Shown: positions 14,560-19,856 of the stretch, piece after piece
Numbering within the stretch: the stretch's first letter is position 1
Layout: each line of letters starts with the position of its first letter
Origin: Clostridia bacterium
Lineage (GTDB): Bacteria > Bacillota_A > Clostridia > Christensenellales > CAG-138
Assembly (NCBI GenBank): GCA_017459315.1
Contig: JAFUDD010000372.1
Location: 1-19,856 of the forward strand
Length of the DNA stretch: 19,856 bases
Direction: 5' to 3'
Made by a program: the position numbers and the translations under genes
Notes under the pieces: generated by a model
What the model was told of the DNA's origin: nothing
Database searches by the model: none
What the model saw: the letters and a program-made list of their open reading frames with translations, nothing else

Positions 14560-15441
14560 ATGGAAATCCGTACACTCCGATATTTCTTAGCGGTGGCCAG
14601 AGAAGAGAATATGTCCCGTGCGGCAGAGCATCTGCACGTAACGCAGCCTACGCTGTCCAAGGCGCTGAAGGCCTTGGAGGATGAGCTTGGCAAGAAGCTT
14701 TTCATACGACACAGCTTCAGCATCGCGCTGACGGAGGAGGGCGTGCTTCTTCGGAATCGGGCGGAAGATCTTATCTCCATGGCAGACAACATCGAGCAGG
14801 AATATCTCACGCTGGATGATATCACCGGCGGCGATATCTATTTCGGATTGGCAGAGTCCTATCAGATCCGTTATCTGGCCAGAGAGATCCGTGCCTTTAA
14901 GGAAACCTATCCCGACCTTCGGTATCACATCACCAGCGGGGATACCGAGCAGGTCACGGAAAAGCTGGATAAGGGCCTGTTGGATTTCGCTGTGATCTGT
15001 GAAACGCCGGATGAAAGAAAATATAACTGTATCCTTTTCCCGGAGGCAGACTATTTCGGTGCGGTTCTTCCCGCATCTTCTGCGCCGGCAAAGAAGGAAT
15101 ATATAACGGCACAGGACCTTGCGGGACGGCCCCTGTTCTGCTCCGAACAGAGCTGGGAGAATGATATCCGGCCGTGGGCAGGCGATACGTTCCCGCAGCT
15201 GCATCTGGAAGGCTCCTTCCGCCTTTCTTATAACGGTTCCCTGTTTGCGAAAGAGGGCCTTGGGATCCTGCTGACGCTGAACAACCTGATTGATACCTCG
15301 TCGGAAAACGGATTGGTCTTCCTCCCGCTTTCGCCGCGTCTGGAAATGAAGATGTATCTGATTTGGAATAAATACCAGAGCTTCACGCCTATTGCAGAAC
15401 GGTTCCTGAAGCAGGTAAAAGACTCTTTTCGCTCGAAATGA
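14560..15441 (+). CDS. LysR-family transcriptional regulator
   Basis: 293 residues, the standard LysR length. The N-terminal winged HTH reads MEIRTLRYFLAVAREENMSR, AAEHLHVTQPTLSKALKALE, DELGKKLFIR. The rest is the periplasmic-binding-like effector domain, including GDIYFGLAESYQIRYLAREI and the FAVICETP strand. The frame extends to 14,482, but the ATG at 14,560 has AGGAGG (14,544-14,549) upstream and begins exactly at the conserved MEIRTLRYF. It is divergent from the small protein-hydrolase-lipoprotein-reductase operon, with shared control DNA of 140 bp, so it is almost certainly that operon's regulator. The effector is unknown; substrates or electrophiles handled by the reductases are reasonable guesses. 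Confidence 0.94.
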   Translation: MEIRTLRYFLAVAREENMSRAAEHLHVTQPTLSKALKALEDELGKKLFIRHSFSIALTEEGVLLRNRAEDLISMADNIEQEYLTLDDITGGDIYFGLAESYQIRYLAREIRAFKETYPDLRYHITSGDTEQVTEKLDKGLLDFAVICETPDERKYNCILFPEADYFGAVLPASSAPAKKEYITAQDLAGRPLFCSEQSWENDIRPWAGDTFPQLHLEGSFRLSYNGSLFAKEGLGILLTLNNLIDTSSENGLVFLPLSPRLEMKMYLIWNKYQSFTPIAERFLKQVKDSFRSK

Positions 15442-15603
15442 AAACCGATGCGGAAAAGAGACTGCCGCATTTGAGAATCCCATTATGCGATAATACGTCT
15501 ATGGAGAAGCATCGTTCGGAGCACCTTTAAGAGGATTCGTACATTGATCGATTTTATAGAGATTCATATGAAATCATCGATTTGCATGCTTGACACGCAT
15601 GAA

Positions 15604-15644
15604 TTGGCATACGGTTGGCATATTTTGGCATACGAATTGGCATA
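15604..15644 (+). repeat. Four TTGGCATA direct repeats at helical-turn spacing
   Basis: TTGGCATA starts at 15,604, 15,615, 15,625 and 15,637, that is every 10-12 bp, so all copies face the same side of the helix. Three are followed by C and one by T. The same GGCATA core returns at 16,293 and 16,365, on the other side of the metG fragment. Confidence 0.75.
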
Positions 15645-15695
15645 CGAGATCAAAATGAACGATCATGTTCGGTGAATAGAATACAGAAAATGTAT

Positions 15696-15725
15696 AAAAA
15701 CACCTCGGATCGCTCCGAGGTGTTT
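15696..15725 (-). terminator. Rho-independent terminator of the metG fragment
   Basis: The 12-bp perfect stem AAACACCTCGGA/TCCGAGGTGTTT (15,698-15,709 with 15,714-15,725) with a TCGC-type loop is followed on the minus strand by a T-run (A at 15,696-15,700). It lies 11 bp past the metG stop. Confidence 0.9.
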
Positions 15726-15736
15726 AGGAAGGTTTT

Positions 15737-16297
15737 TTAATAGAGTTTTGCGCCTGCCGGGATGTGCGGATCGAGCTGCAGGAGGTTCAGCCGTTCCTCA
15801 CCGTTTTCCTTGTGGATGGCACTAAGGAGCATGCCACAGGATTCGAGACCCATCATGGGACGAGGCGGCAAATTGGTGATTGCCACACAGGTCTTGCCGA
15901 TGAGCTGTTCCGGCTCGTAGAAAGCGTGAATGCCCGATAAAATCGTACGTTCTGTGCCTGTGCCGTCGTCCAGCGTGAACTTCAAGAGCTTCTTGGACTT
16001 CGGCACTGCTTCGCAGGCAAGCACCTTGACCGCCCGGAAGTCGCTCTTGGAGAAGGTCTCAAAGTCGACGAAATCCTTGAACAGCGGCTCGATTTCGACG
16101 TTGGAGAAGTCGATCTTCTCCTCGACGGGCGCCGCTTTTTCCGCTTCCTGCGCAGCCTTGCACGCCTCCTGAGAGGGGCAGGTAAAGCAGGCGCATTCTG
16201 CATATTCGGCAGCGTTATGCGCTTCCTCAGCTTGGGGTTTCTGCCCCCGGGGTTTCATTGTCGGGAAACTATTTGCAAATCTGGAGTTACTCGGCAT
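15737..16297 (-). CDS. metG: C-terminal tRNA-binding domain of methionyl-tRNA synthetase, probably a 5'-truncated metG
   Basis: Up to 186 residues. Residues from about 70 onward match the OB-fold tRNA-binding domain found at the C-terminus of Firmicutes MetRS: DFETFSKSDFRAVKVLACEA, PKSKKLLKFTLDDGTGTERT, ILSGIHAFYEPEQLIGKTCV, NLPPRPMMGLESCGMLLSAIH. It is preceded by an Ala/Glu-rich, Cys-containing linker (CACFTCPSQEACKAAQEAEK) like the one before that domain in full enzymes. The catalytic Rossmann core (HIGH, KMSKS) is absent. Neither ATG (16,297 or 16,258) has a ribosome binding site, and the first residues MPSNSRFANSFPT are encoded by the repeat-rich DNA upstream. It keeps its own terminator. 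I read it as a displaced 3' end of metG; a free-standing tRNA-binding protein is the alternative. Confidence 0.75.
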   Translation of the reverse strand: MPSNSRFANSFPTMKPRGQKPQAEEAHNAAEYAECACFTCPSQEACKAAQEAEKAAPVEEKIDFSNVEIEPLFKDFVDFETFSKSDFRAVKVLACEAVPKSKKLLKFTLDDGTGTERTILSGIHAFYEPEQLIGKTCVAITNLPPRPMMGLESCGMLLSAIHKENGEERLNLLQLDPHIPAGAKLY

Positions 16298-16432
16298 AAA
16301 TCGGTATTTCCCGTATTATCAGGCTTTTTTTCAAAGGGGCAAAAGTCATAAATCATCATAAATCGGCATATCTTTTGCAAAATTGGTGTACGATTTGGTG
16401 TACTGGTGTAAAAGAAATCGGTAATACACCAA
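16293..16432. repeat. Repeat cluster: CATAAATC and TTGGTGTA copies
   Basis: CATAAATC occurs at 16,295, 16,347 and 16,357; two copies continue as CATAAATCGG. TTGGTGTA occurs at 16,383 and 16,395, then CTGGTGTA at 16,403 and an inverted TACACCAA at 16,425-16,432. The spacing of 10-12 bp and mixture of two motif types resemble integrase and accessory-factor arm sites of an attachment region. A 7-bp inverted repeat CGGGAAA/TTTCCCG (16,262-16,268 and 16,307-16,313) brackets the junction with the metG fragment. Confidence 0.65.
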
Positions 16433-16509
16433 TATGCGCCGCTGTCAGCTTTATTGATTTATATGCAGAAAATATGGCAAAGAATGTCACAATAGCTTCA
16501 CAAGATTTA

Positions 16510-16536
16510 TTAGCACTCTCACTTGACGAGTGCTAA
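16510..16536. promoter_or_regulatory. CIRCE operator (HrcA binding site)
   Basis: TTAGCACTC (16,510-16,518), 9 bp, GAGTGCTAA (16,528-16,536): an exact match to the CIRCE consensus. It overlaps the -35 box of the hsp20 promoter, so HrcA would repress hsp20 until heat or misfolded protein titrates GroE. hrcA is not in the window. Confidence 0.97.
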
Positions 16537-16551
16537 AAAGCGTGCTATAAC
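16523..16551 (+). promoter_or_regulatory. Sigma-A promoter of hsp20
   Basis: -35 TTGACG (16,523-16,528), 17-bp spacer, extended -10 TGCTATAAC with TATAAC at 16,546-16,551. The predicted start near 16,558 gives a leader of about 100 nt. Confidence 0.88.
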
Positions 16552-16609
16552 ATAATCGAACAGAGGAACAGAGAGGAACGAAAGGGTAAAAGGCCCTAGG
16601 TTCCAATCC

Positions 16610-16650
16610 CTCCTTCCCCTTGCTCAAAACGGCAGATTTGAGTAAAGGAG
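16610..16650 (+). promoter_or_regulatory. hsp20 leader structure that can mask the ribosome binding site (candidate RNA thermometer)
   Basis: CUCAAA (16,623-16,628) pairs with UUUGAG (16,637-16,642) around an 8-nt loop. The stem extends by G-U, two U-A and, past a bulged A, two C-G pairs into the ribosome binding site AAAGGAG (16,644-16,650). An alternative is CUCCUU (16,610-16,615), a perfect 6-bp complement of AAGGAG. Either fold would hide the site at low temperature. Confidence 0.5.
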
Positions 16651-16658
16651 TGATTAGT

Positions 16659-17099
16659 ATGTTGCCGAGTATTTGGAATGAAAACCTGTGGGATGAGTGG
16701 TTCGGGTTCCCCGAGTTGAGAGACATGGATCGAGCGGAGCGTAAGCTTTACGGGCGTCATGCGGATCGTCTGATGAAGACGGATGTGCGGGAGCACGAGG
16801 ATCAGTACGAGGTCGATATCGACCTGCCGGGCTTTGCGAAGGAAGAGATCAAGCTGGAGCTGAACAACGGTTACCTCACGGTAAATGCCGAAAAGAACCT
16901 GGATCAGAACAAGGAAAAGCACGGCAAGCTGATTCGGCAGGAGCGTTATTCGGGCTCAATGCAGCGCAGCTTCTATGTGGGTGAAGAAGTTACTGAGGAA
17001 GACGTCAAGGCGTCGTTCCAACACGGCGTGTTGAAACTGTTGATTCCGAAGAAGGAAAAGAAAGCCCTGCCTGAGAAAAAGACGATCGCGATCGAATAA
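16659..17099 (+). CDS. hsp20: Small heat-shock protein, Hsp20/alpha-crystallin family
   Basis: ATP-independent holdase chaperone of 146 residues that binds unfolding proteins under stress. The N-terminal arm is hydrophobic and Trp-rich (MLPSIWNENLWDEWFGFPEL). The alpha-crystallin domain runs from about residue 40 (MKTDVREHEDQYEVDIDLPG, FAKEEIKLELNNGYLTVNAE) to GVLKLLIPK. A short tail ends KKTIAIE, with an I-x-I motif used in oligomer assembly. The ATG at 16,659 has AAAGGAG 8 bp upstream; the frame extends to 16,620 but that part is leader. Control is clear: a perfect CIRCE over the promoter, and a leader that can sequester the ribosome site. It is monocistronic with its own terminator. Confidence 0.96.
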   Translation: MLPSIWNENLWDEWFGFPELRDMDRAERKLYGRHADRLMKTDVREHEDQYEVDIDLPGFAKEEIKLELNNGYLTVNAEKNLDQNKEKHGKLIRQERYSGSMQRSFYVGEEVTEEDVKASFQHGVLKLLIPKKEKKALPEKKTIAIE

Positions 17100-17578
17100 T
17101 CGCGAAACAGGCAACAGCCGAGGGATTTCCCCCGGCTGTTTTTTGTTCGACAATCGCATGGCGGCGAAAGTTCAGTACACGCTTGGTAGAGCGTGCCAGG
17201 CGAGTACCGATCCCGCTCGGTCGTCACCGTTTCGGCGTCGGACAGATCGAGAGCCGTGCCGAAGGCAAGCGTATACGGCGCCGTGCCGCCCTCCCAACGC
17301 ATTTGCAGGACCTGTCCATCGTGGGCTTCGTAGGTCGCCTTGTAGCAGTTTTCCTCCAGGTAGACAAGGCTTTCGTCAAAATCCATGCTCCAATAGGTCG
17401 TAATGACCTCGTCGTTCAGATTCTGTACCCCGCCCTCGTGCTCGGAGAGCAAACGAATCTGCGGCGCGTCCGTCGGGATCGCCGTCTCCTCTGTTGCCAA
17501 AGACGCGGCGCTCTGTCCGCCGCCCTGACAGCCAAGCAGCAAAACCGCCGCAAGCAAAAGCGCAAGTATCCGTTTCAC
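16973..17578 (-). CDS. Putative lipoprotein, probably 3'-truncated; frame runs antisense into hsp20
   Basis: A GTG at 17,578 with AGGGAA upstream opens MKRILALLLAAVLLLGCQGGGQSA, a lipoprotein signal with lipobox LLGC and Cys17. Up to about residue 135 the protein looks genuine (EVITTYWSMDFDESLVYLEE, NCYKATYEAHDGQVLQMRWE, ALDLSDAETVTTERDRYSPG). After that it becomes Cys/Ser-rich (CTELSPPCDCRTKNS) and is simply the complement of the hsp20 terminator and 3' coding end. The natural C-terminus therefore seems to have been lost at a junction near 17,145-17,180. It follows the esterase lipoprotein gene by 39 bp in the same operon. No domain is recognised. It may be non-functional. Confidence 0.6.
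   Translation of the reverse strand: MKRILALLLAAVLLLGCQGGGQSAASLATEETAIPTDAPQIRLLSEHEGGVQNLNDEVITTYWSMDFDESLVYLEENCYKATYEAHDGQVLQMRWEGGTAPYTLAFGTALDLSDAETVTTERDRYSPGTLYQACTELSPPCDCRTKNSRGKSLGCCLFRDYSIAIVFFSGRAFFSFFGINSFNTPCWNDALTSSSVTSSPT
17113..17144 (+). terminator. Terminator of hsp20
   Basis: Stem AACAGCCG/CGGCTGTT (17,113-17,120 with 17,133-17,140), inner GGG/CCC, followed by TTTT, 13 bp past the hsp20 stop. Confidence 0.9.
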
Positions 17579-17617
17579 AGTTCCCTTCCCTTGCTTCTTT
17601 TCCGTGTGCTTGCTCCC

Positions 17618-18721
17618 TTATCGGAAAAACTTCGGCAACGCGTTGTAGAGACAGGTCAGCCAGCACTCATAGGTGTGGTCCGCGCCATATATATCGACCA
17701 TAGCGCAGTTGACACCGTCCGTCAGCATGTCTGCCTTGGAGGTCAGCGCGTCGTAGGTCTTGTGCATCAGGTTATAGCGGTCCATTCCCTTATCCTTATC
17801 GCCGACACCTGCCCACCAGTAAAGGATCGGATAATCCTTGTATGTGGTGTTCAGCGTCTCGATCAATCCGTCCACATCCGAGGCAGGCGAGGAGAAGGAG
17901 CCGACATAGGCGAAATATGGGAGACAATAGGTCATAATCGAATCGAAGCTGACGCGGCTGCCGCGCGAAAGCCCCGCGTACGCGAAATGCTCACGATTTT
18001 CGATGACCTCGTCGAGCGTTTCGGCATAGGTCGCATAGTTTTTGAGGATCTCGGGCAGCAGGTATTCGACGACCTCATGCCCAAACAGCGCCATCAGCGG
18101 CGTATTCTCCGCATCCATGTTCTCGGGATCGTTATAAAAGGTCGGCGTTACGACGATGCAGGGCTCCGCCTTGCCCGTCCCGATCAGATAATCGAGCAGC
18201 TCCTTGGTATAATTGCCGGTAAACACATAGGTCGAATCATCCTGGTGATACGGCTCCTGCGCAAGCCAATAGCCCGCTTGATCGCCCGAGCCATGCTGCA
18301 GGATCAGTACATTGTACGGCTTGGAAGCATCATACCCGTAGGGAAGATAAACGAACGCTTCCTTTTCGATCATCCGCTCCTCGCCCGTCAGCGCCTGTAT
18401 GTTATAGGCAAAGGTTTCGTAGGTCATGCGCTCGACGGTTCCCTTGTTCTCGTGCCCGCCGGCCTTCAGAATATCCATCAGCTCCGTTTCGCGGCGAATA
18501 TCGTTCCAAAGGAACTCCGTTTTTTTGCCACACAGCTCGCAGGTGTCGCCGACATATTGATGATCGACGCGCCTATTGCAGACAAGGCAGCGCGTTGTGT
18601 CCGGGTCGTGCTGAACGTGCGGACAGTTGTTCGGATCGACAGGCTCCGGCTCCGCCTTACAGCCAACCATGCCCAATAGCAAGCAAAGCAAACACATCGC
18701 AACACAAATGATCCTTTTCAT
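17618..18721 (-). CDS. Lipoprotein esterase of the alpha/beta-hydrolase (Esterase D/Fes-like) family
   Basis: 367 residues. The signal peptide MKRIICVAMCLLCLLLGMVGC has lipobox GMVGC (Cys21), so it is anchored outside the cell. Residues about 33-66 carry zinc-ribbon-like Cys pairs (NCPHVQHDPDTTRCLVC, CNRRVDHQYVGDTCELC). The catalytic domain shows the FVYLPYGYDASKPYNVLILQHG oxyanion strand, the Ser elbow YAGLSRGSRVSFDSI, WWAGVGDKDKGMDR (Asp region) and YGADHTYECWL (His). The family includes feruloyl and acetyl-xylan esterases, so removal of acyl groups from plant polysaccharide is plausible; substrate unproven. The ATG at 18,721 has GGAGG upstream. A TATAAT at 18,800-18,805 (minus) may be its -10, but no good -35 is seen. 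Confidence 0.87.
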   Translation of the reverse strand: MKRIICVAMCLLCLLLGMVGCKAEPEPVDPNNCPHVQHDPDTTRCLVCNRRVDHQYVGDTCELCGKKTEFLWNDIRRETELMDILKAGGHENKGTVERMTYETFAYNIQALTGEERMIEKEAFVYLPYGYDASKPYNVLILQHGSGDQAGYWLAQEPYHQDDSTYVFTGNYTKELLDYLIGTGKAEPCIVVTPTFYNDPENMDAENTPLMALFGHEVVEYLLPEILKNYATYAETLDEVIENREHFAYAGLSRGSRVSFDSIMTYCLPYFAYVGSFSSPASDVDGLIETLNTTYKDYPILYWWAGVGDKDKGMDRYNLMHKTYDALTSKADMLTDGVNCAMVDIYGADHTYECWLTCLYNALPKFFR

Positions 18722-19160
18722 TTCAATCCTCCCGTTTCAAGCTTTCCGTTCCCATCCGAGCGGCAGAACCCCGCAGGATAGAATACGGTATGTAAGCATA
18801 TTATAAAGTTTTTGTACAGATAGCCATAGAAACAGCACAAGCTTGCTTTTCAGCCGCATAACTTTCTCACAGCAAGGACGAACAGAGGTAAATTCAGGAG
18901 AAAAAGATCGTCGTGCGGCATTTTGCATGAAAGGAACAGTATGTATCCTCATTTCTTTTTTAGATTGCGATATCCTTAATAGCCTGTGGAAGCAGTTTGG
19001 CAGGATCGGTTAATCAAACATAGGAGAGCAATACTGCTGGGCTGTTCAGCGTGTTTCAGGGATGATACAAGTATTTTCAGTTAAGCCCGAATTACCAACA
19101 ATTGTCTTGCTAATATCGTTTAGCTGTTTCTTAAAACGCACATTTGAAAAATCACATAAT

Positions 19161-19415
19161 AGTTTCGCGCGCGCTCACTTCCGGCAAACTGTTGAATATA
19201 CCGAATACCGATATATCCTGCAACGCAGGCTGTAATCCGCAAAGGAAATGCTGGTGTATACGCAAGACCACATTACGGGTTTTGTCTCCACATTGGGCTT
19301 TTACGATCTGCTTTATTTTGAAAAACGATTCAAGGAGAAATACTAAGCAATCTCGCTTTCCTATCGGGCTGTGTATAAGAAAATACAGCAAGCATTTCAT
19401 CTGAGCGCACAGTAA
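19161..19415 (+). pseudogene. Decayed AraC-family regulator, C-terminal DNA-binding domain
   Basis: From 19,161 a frame reads AHFRQTVEYTEYRYILQRRL, then a stop at 19,233-19,235. Near 19,240 a small deletion changes frame, giving AKEMLVYTQDHITGFVSTLG and FYDLLYFEKRFKEKY, then TAA at 19,344-19,346. The same frame continues AISLSYRAVYKKIQQAFHLS to 19,415. Laid end to end this follows the AraC HTH order: first helix pair, R...AKEML linker, I..(x)..GF.D..YF.K.FK..Y second HTH, then S..YR. One frameshift and one internal stop make it a pseudogene. It may once have controlled the symporter that follows. Confidence 0.55.
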
Positions 19416-19587
19416 TACCGAGCAGCCGTCGAAGATCCGCCGTATCACGCGCGATGCGCTGCTTTCTCTGGCCTTCTCTCTCCCGTGGGCTGCCGGTTGG
19501 ATGTAACATTTTATGGGGCGAATAAACATAAAAATCAAACTCAATAAAAAATGATACAGTTTTGCGCAAACGGGCGGTCTTTTGTCA

Positions 19588-19616
19588 TTGTAAAGGGTCG
19601 CCTGTTTTTCTATGAT
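19588..19616 (+). promoter_or_regulatory. Sigma-A promoter of the symporter gene
   Basis: -35 TTGTAA (19,588-19,593), 17-bp spacer, -10 TATGAT (19,611-19,616), start near 19,623. The palindrome TTTGCGCAAA (19,561-19,570) with central CG lies just upstream and could be a regulator site. Confidence 0.55.
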
Positions 19617-19654
19617 GAAATCAGAGCCATTCTATTTTAAGCGGAGGGAATGCG

Positions 19655-19856
19655 ATGAAAAAGCAGAGACACGCCATTGACCCGGAGCACATCGGCTTTA
19701 AGGACTGCTTCGGCACAACAACCCTTTCCTTCACCAATGCGCTGACCGGCGTTCTCATGTCATCTATGCTGATGGTCTACATGACAGAGTATTCCGGCAT
19801 CAGCTATGCCGCACTGCTCGCCACAATCCTTTTGATGGCAGCCCGCGTGATCGACG
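19655..19856 (+). CDS. GPH-family (MFS_2) sugar:cation symporter, N-terminal part
   Basis: The ATG at 19,655 has GGAGGG 6 bp upstream, and the frame is open to the window end (67 codons). The cytoplasmic N-terminus MKKQRHAIDPEHIGFKDCFG leads into a first membrane helix (TTLSFTNALTGVLMSSMLMVYMTEYSG) and a second helix ending LLMAARVID. The order YxTDxxG or YMTEYSG, then (A)R(I/V)(I/V)D, is typical of the glycoside-pentoside-hexuronide symporters, where the Asp of RVID contributes to cation coupling. Transport of a glycoside, possibly one released by surface enzymes such as the esterase upstream, is inference. The gene continues beyond the window. Confidence 0.82.
   Translation, partial: MKKQRHAIDPEHIGFKDCFGTTTLSFTNALTGVLMSSMLMVYMTEYSGISYAALLATILLMAARVID

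Larger units (their letters stand above)
15442..15736. other. Intergenic stretch after lysR
   Basis: Contains a weak hairpin ATGCGG/CCGCAT (15,448-15,470) without a T-run that may end lysR transcription, the TTGGCATA repeat cluster and the metG terminator, listed separately. No gene is supported. The palindrome TTCATATGAA occurs in the AT-rich middle part. Confidence 0.5.
18722..19654. other. Long AT-rich non-coding stretch with a decayed regulator gene
   Basis: About 930 bp with no intact gene. It contains a possible esterase promoter -10 (18,800-18,805), the AraC remnant at 19,161-19,415, the perfect palindrome TTTGCGCAAA (19,561-19,570) and the symporter promoter. I see nothing recognisable in 18,830-19,140. 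Confidence 0.5.

Noticed and set aside
15604..15644. Repeat array considered as a CRISPR
   Set aside because: Units of 8 bp at 10-12 bp spacing leave no room for spacers, and there are no cas genes.
16585..16625. tRNA-like GGTTCCAATCC stretch in the hsp20 leader
   Set aside because: The T-stem does not pair, the loop is TTCCAAT rather than TTCGAAT, and no CCA end follows. It is better explained as leader sequence.
17183..18679. 498-codon open frame on the plus strand
   Set aside because: It is antisense to the esterase and lipoprotein genes, which have signal peptides, motifs and ribosome sites. The frame has none.

Overview
The window looks like chromosomal DNA of a Gram-positive anaerobe of the class Clostridia, probably a gut commensal. 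Evidence: strong AGGAGG-type ribosome binding sites, sigma-A promoters, lipoproteins with Firmicutes-style lipoboxes, a perfect CIRCE operator, a sugar ABC importer without its own ATPase, and fairly GC-rich coding DNA broken by AT-rich gaps. This assignment is inference; there is no rRNA or other marker to fix the taxon.

Region 1 (1-10,163) is an alpha-glucoside phosphorolysis locus. After the tail of an unidentified protein with a jelly-roll-like end (1-249) come a LacI-family regulator and beta-phosphoglucomutase (pgmB) on the plus strand. A convergent minus-strand operon encodes a lipoprotein sugar-binding protein, two CUT1 permeases and two different GH65 phosphorylases. Together these would import an alpha-linked gluco-disaccharide, split it with phosphate to beta-glucose 1-phosphate, and convert that to glucose 6-phosphate. 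The operon promoter (TTGACA, 18 bp, extended -10) has an 18-bp perfect palindrome right at its start site, the expected operator for the LacI protein.

Region 2 (10,164-10,817) has no credible gene. It holds two tRNA 3'-half remnants, Lys(CTT) and Arg(CCT), both starting at the anticodon loop, plus ATGTAGTA repeats and a 16-bp terminator stem. It reads as stacked integration scars.

Region 3 (10,818-15,441) is a LysR regulator divergent from a five-gene operon: small Cys-containing protein, alpha/beta hydrolase, cyclophilin-like lipoprotein, flavodoxin-fold reductase, and an aldo/keto reductase with two 4Fe-4S motifs. The two promoters interleave around a 26-bp near-perfect palindrome. This compact redox cassette is the best candidate here for an uncharacterised system.

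Region 4 (15,442-19,856) is patchwork: helically spaced TTGGCATA repeats, an orphan C-terminal piece of methionyl-tRNA synthetase with its terminator, a second repeat cluster (CATAAATC and TTGGTGTA), a CIRCE-controlled hsp20 whose leader can pair with its own ribosome binding site, a lipoprotein gene that runs antisense into hsp20, a lipoprotein esterase, a decayed AraC-type gene and the start of a GPH-family sugar symporter.
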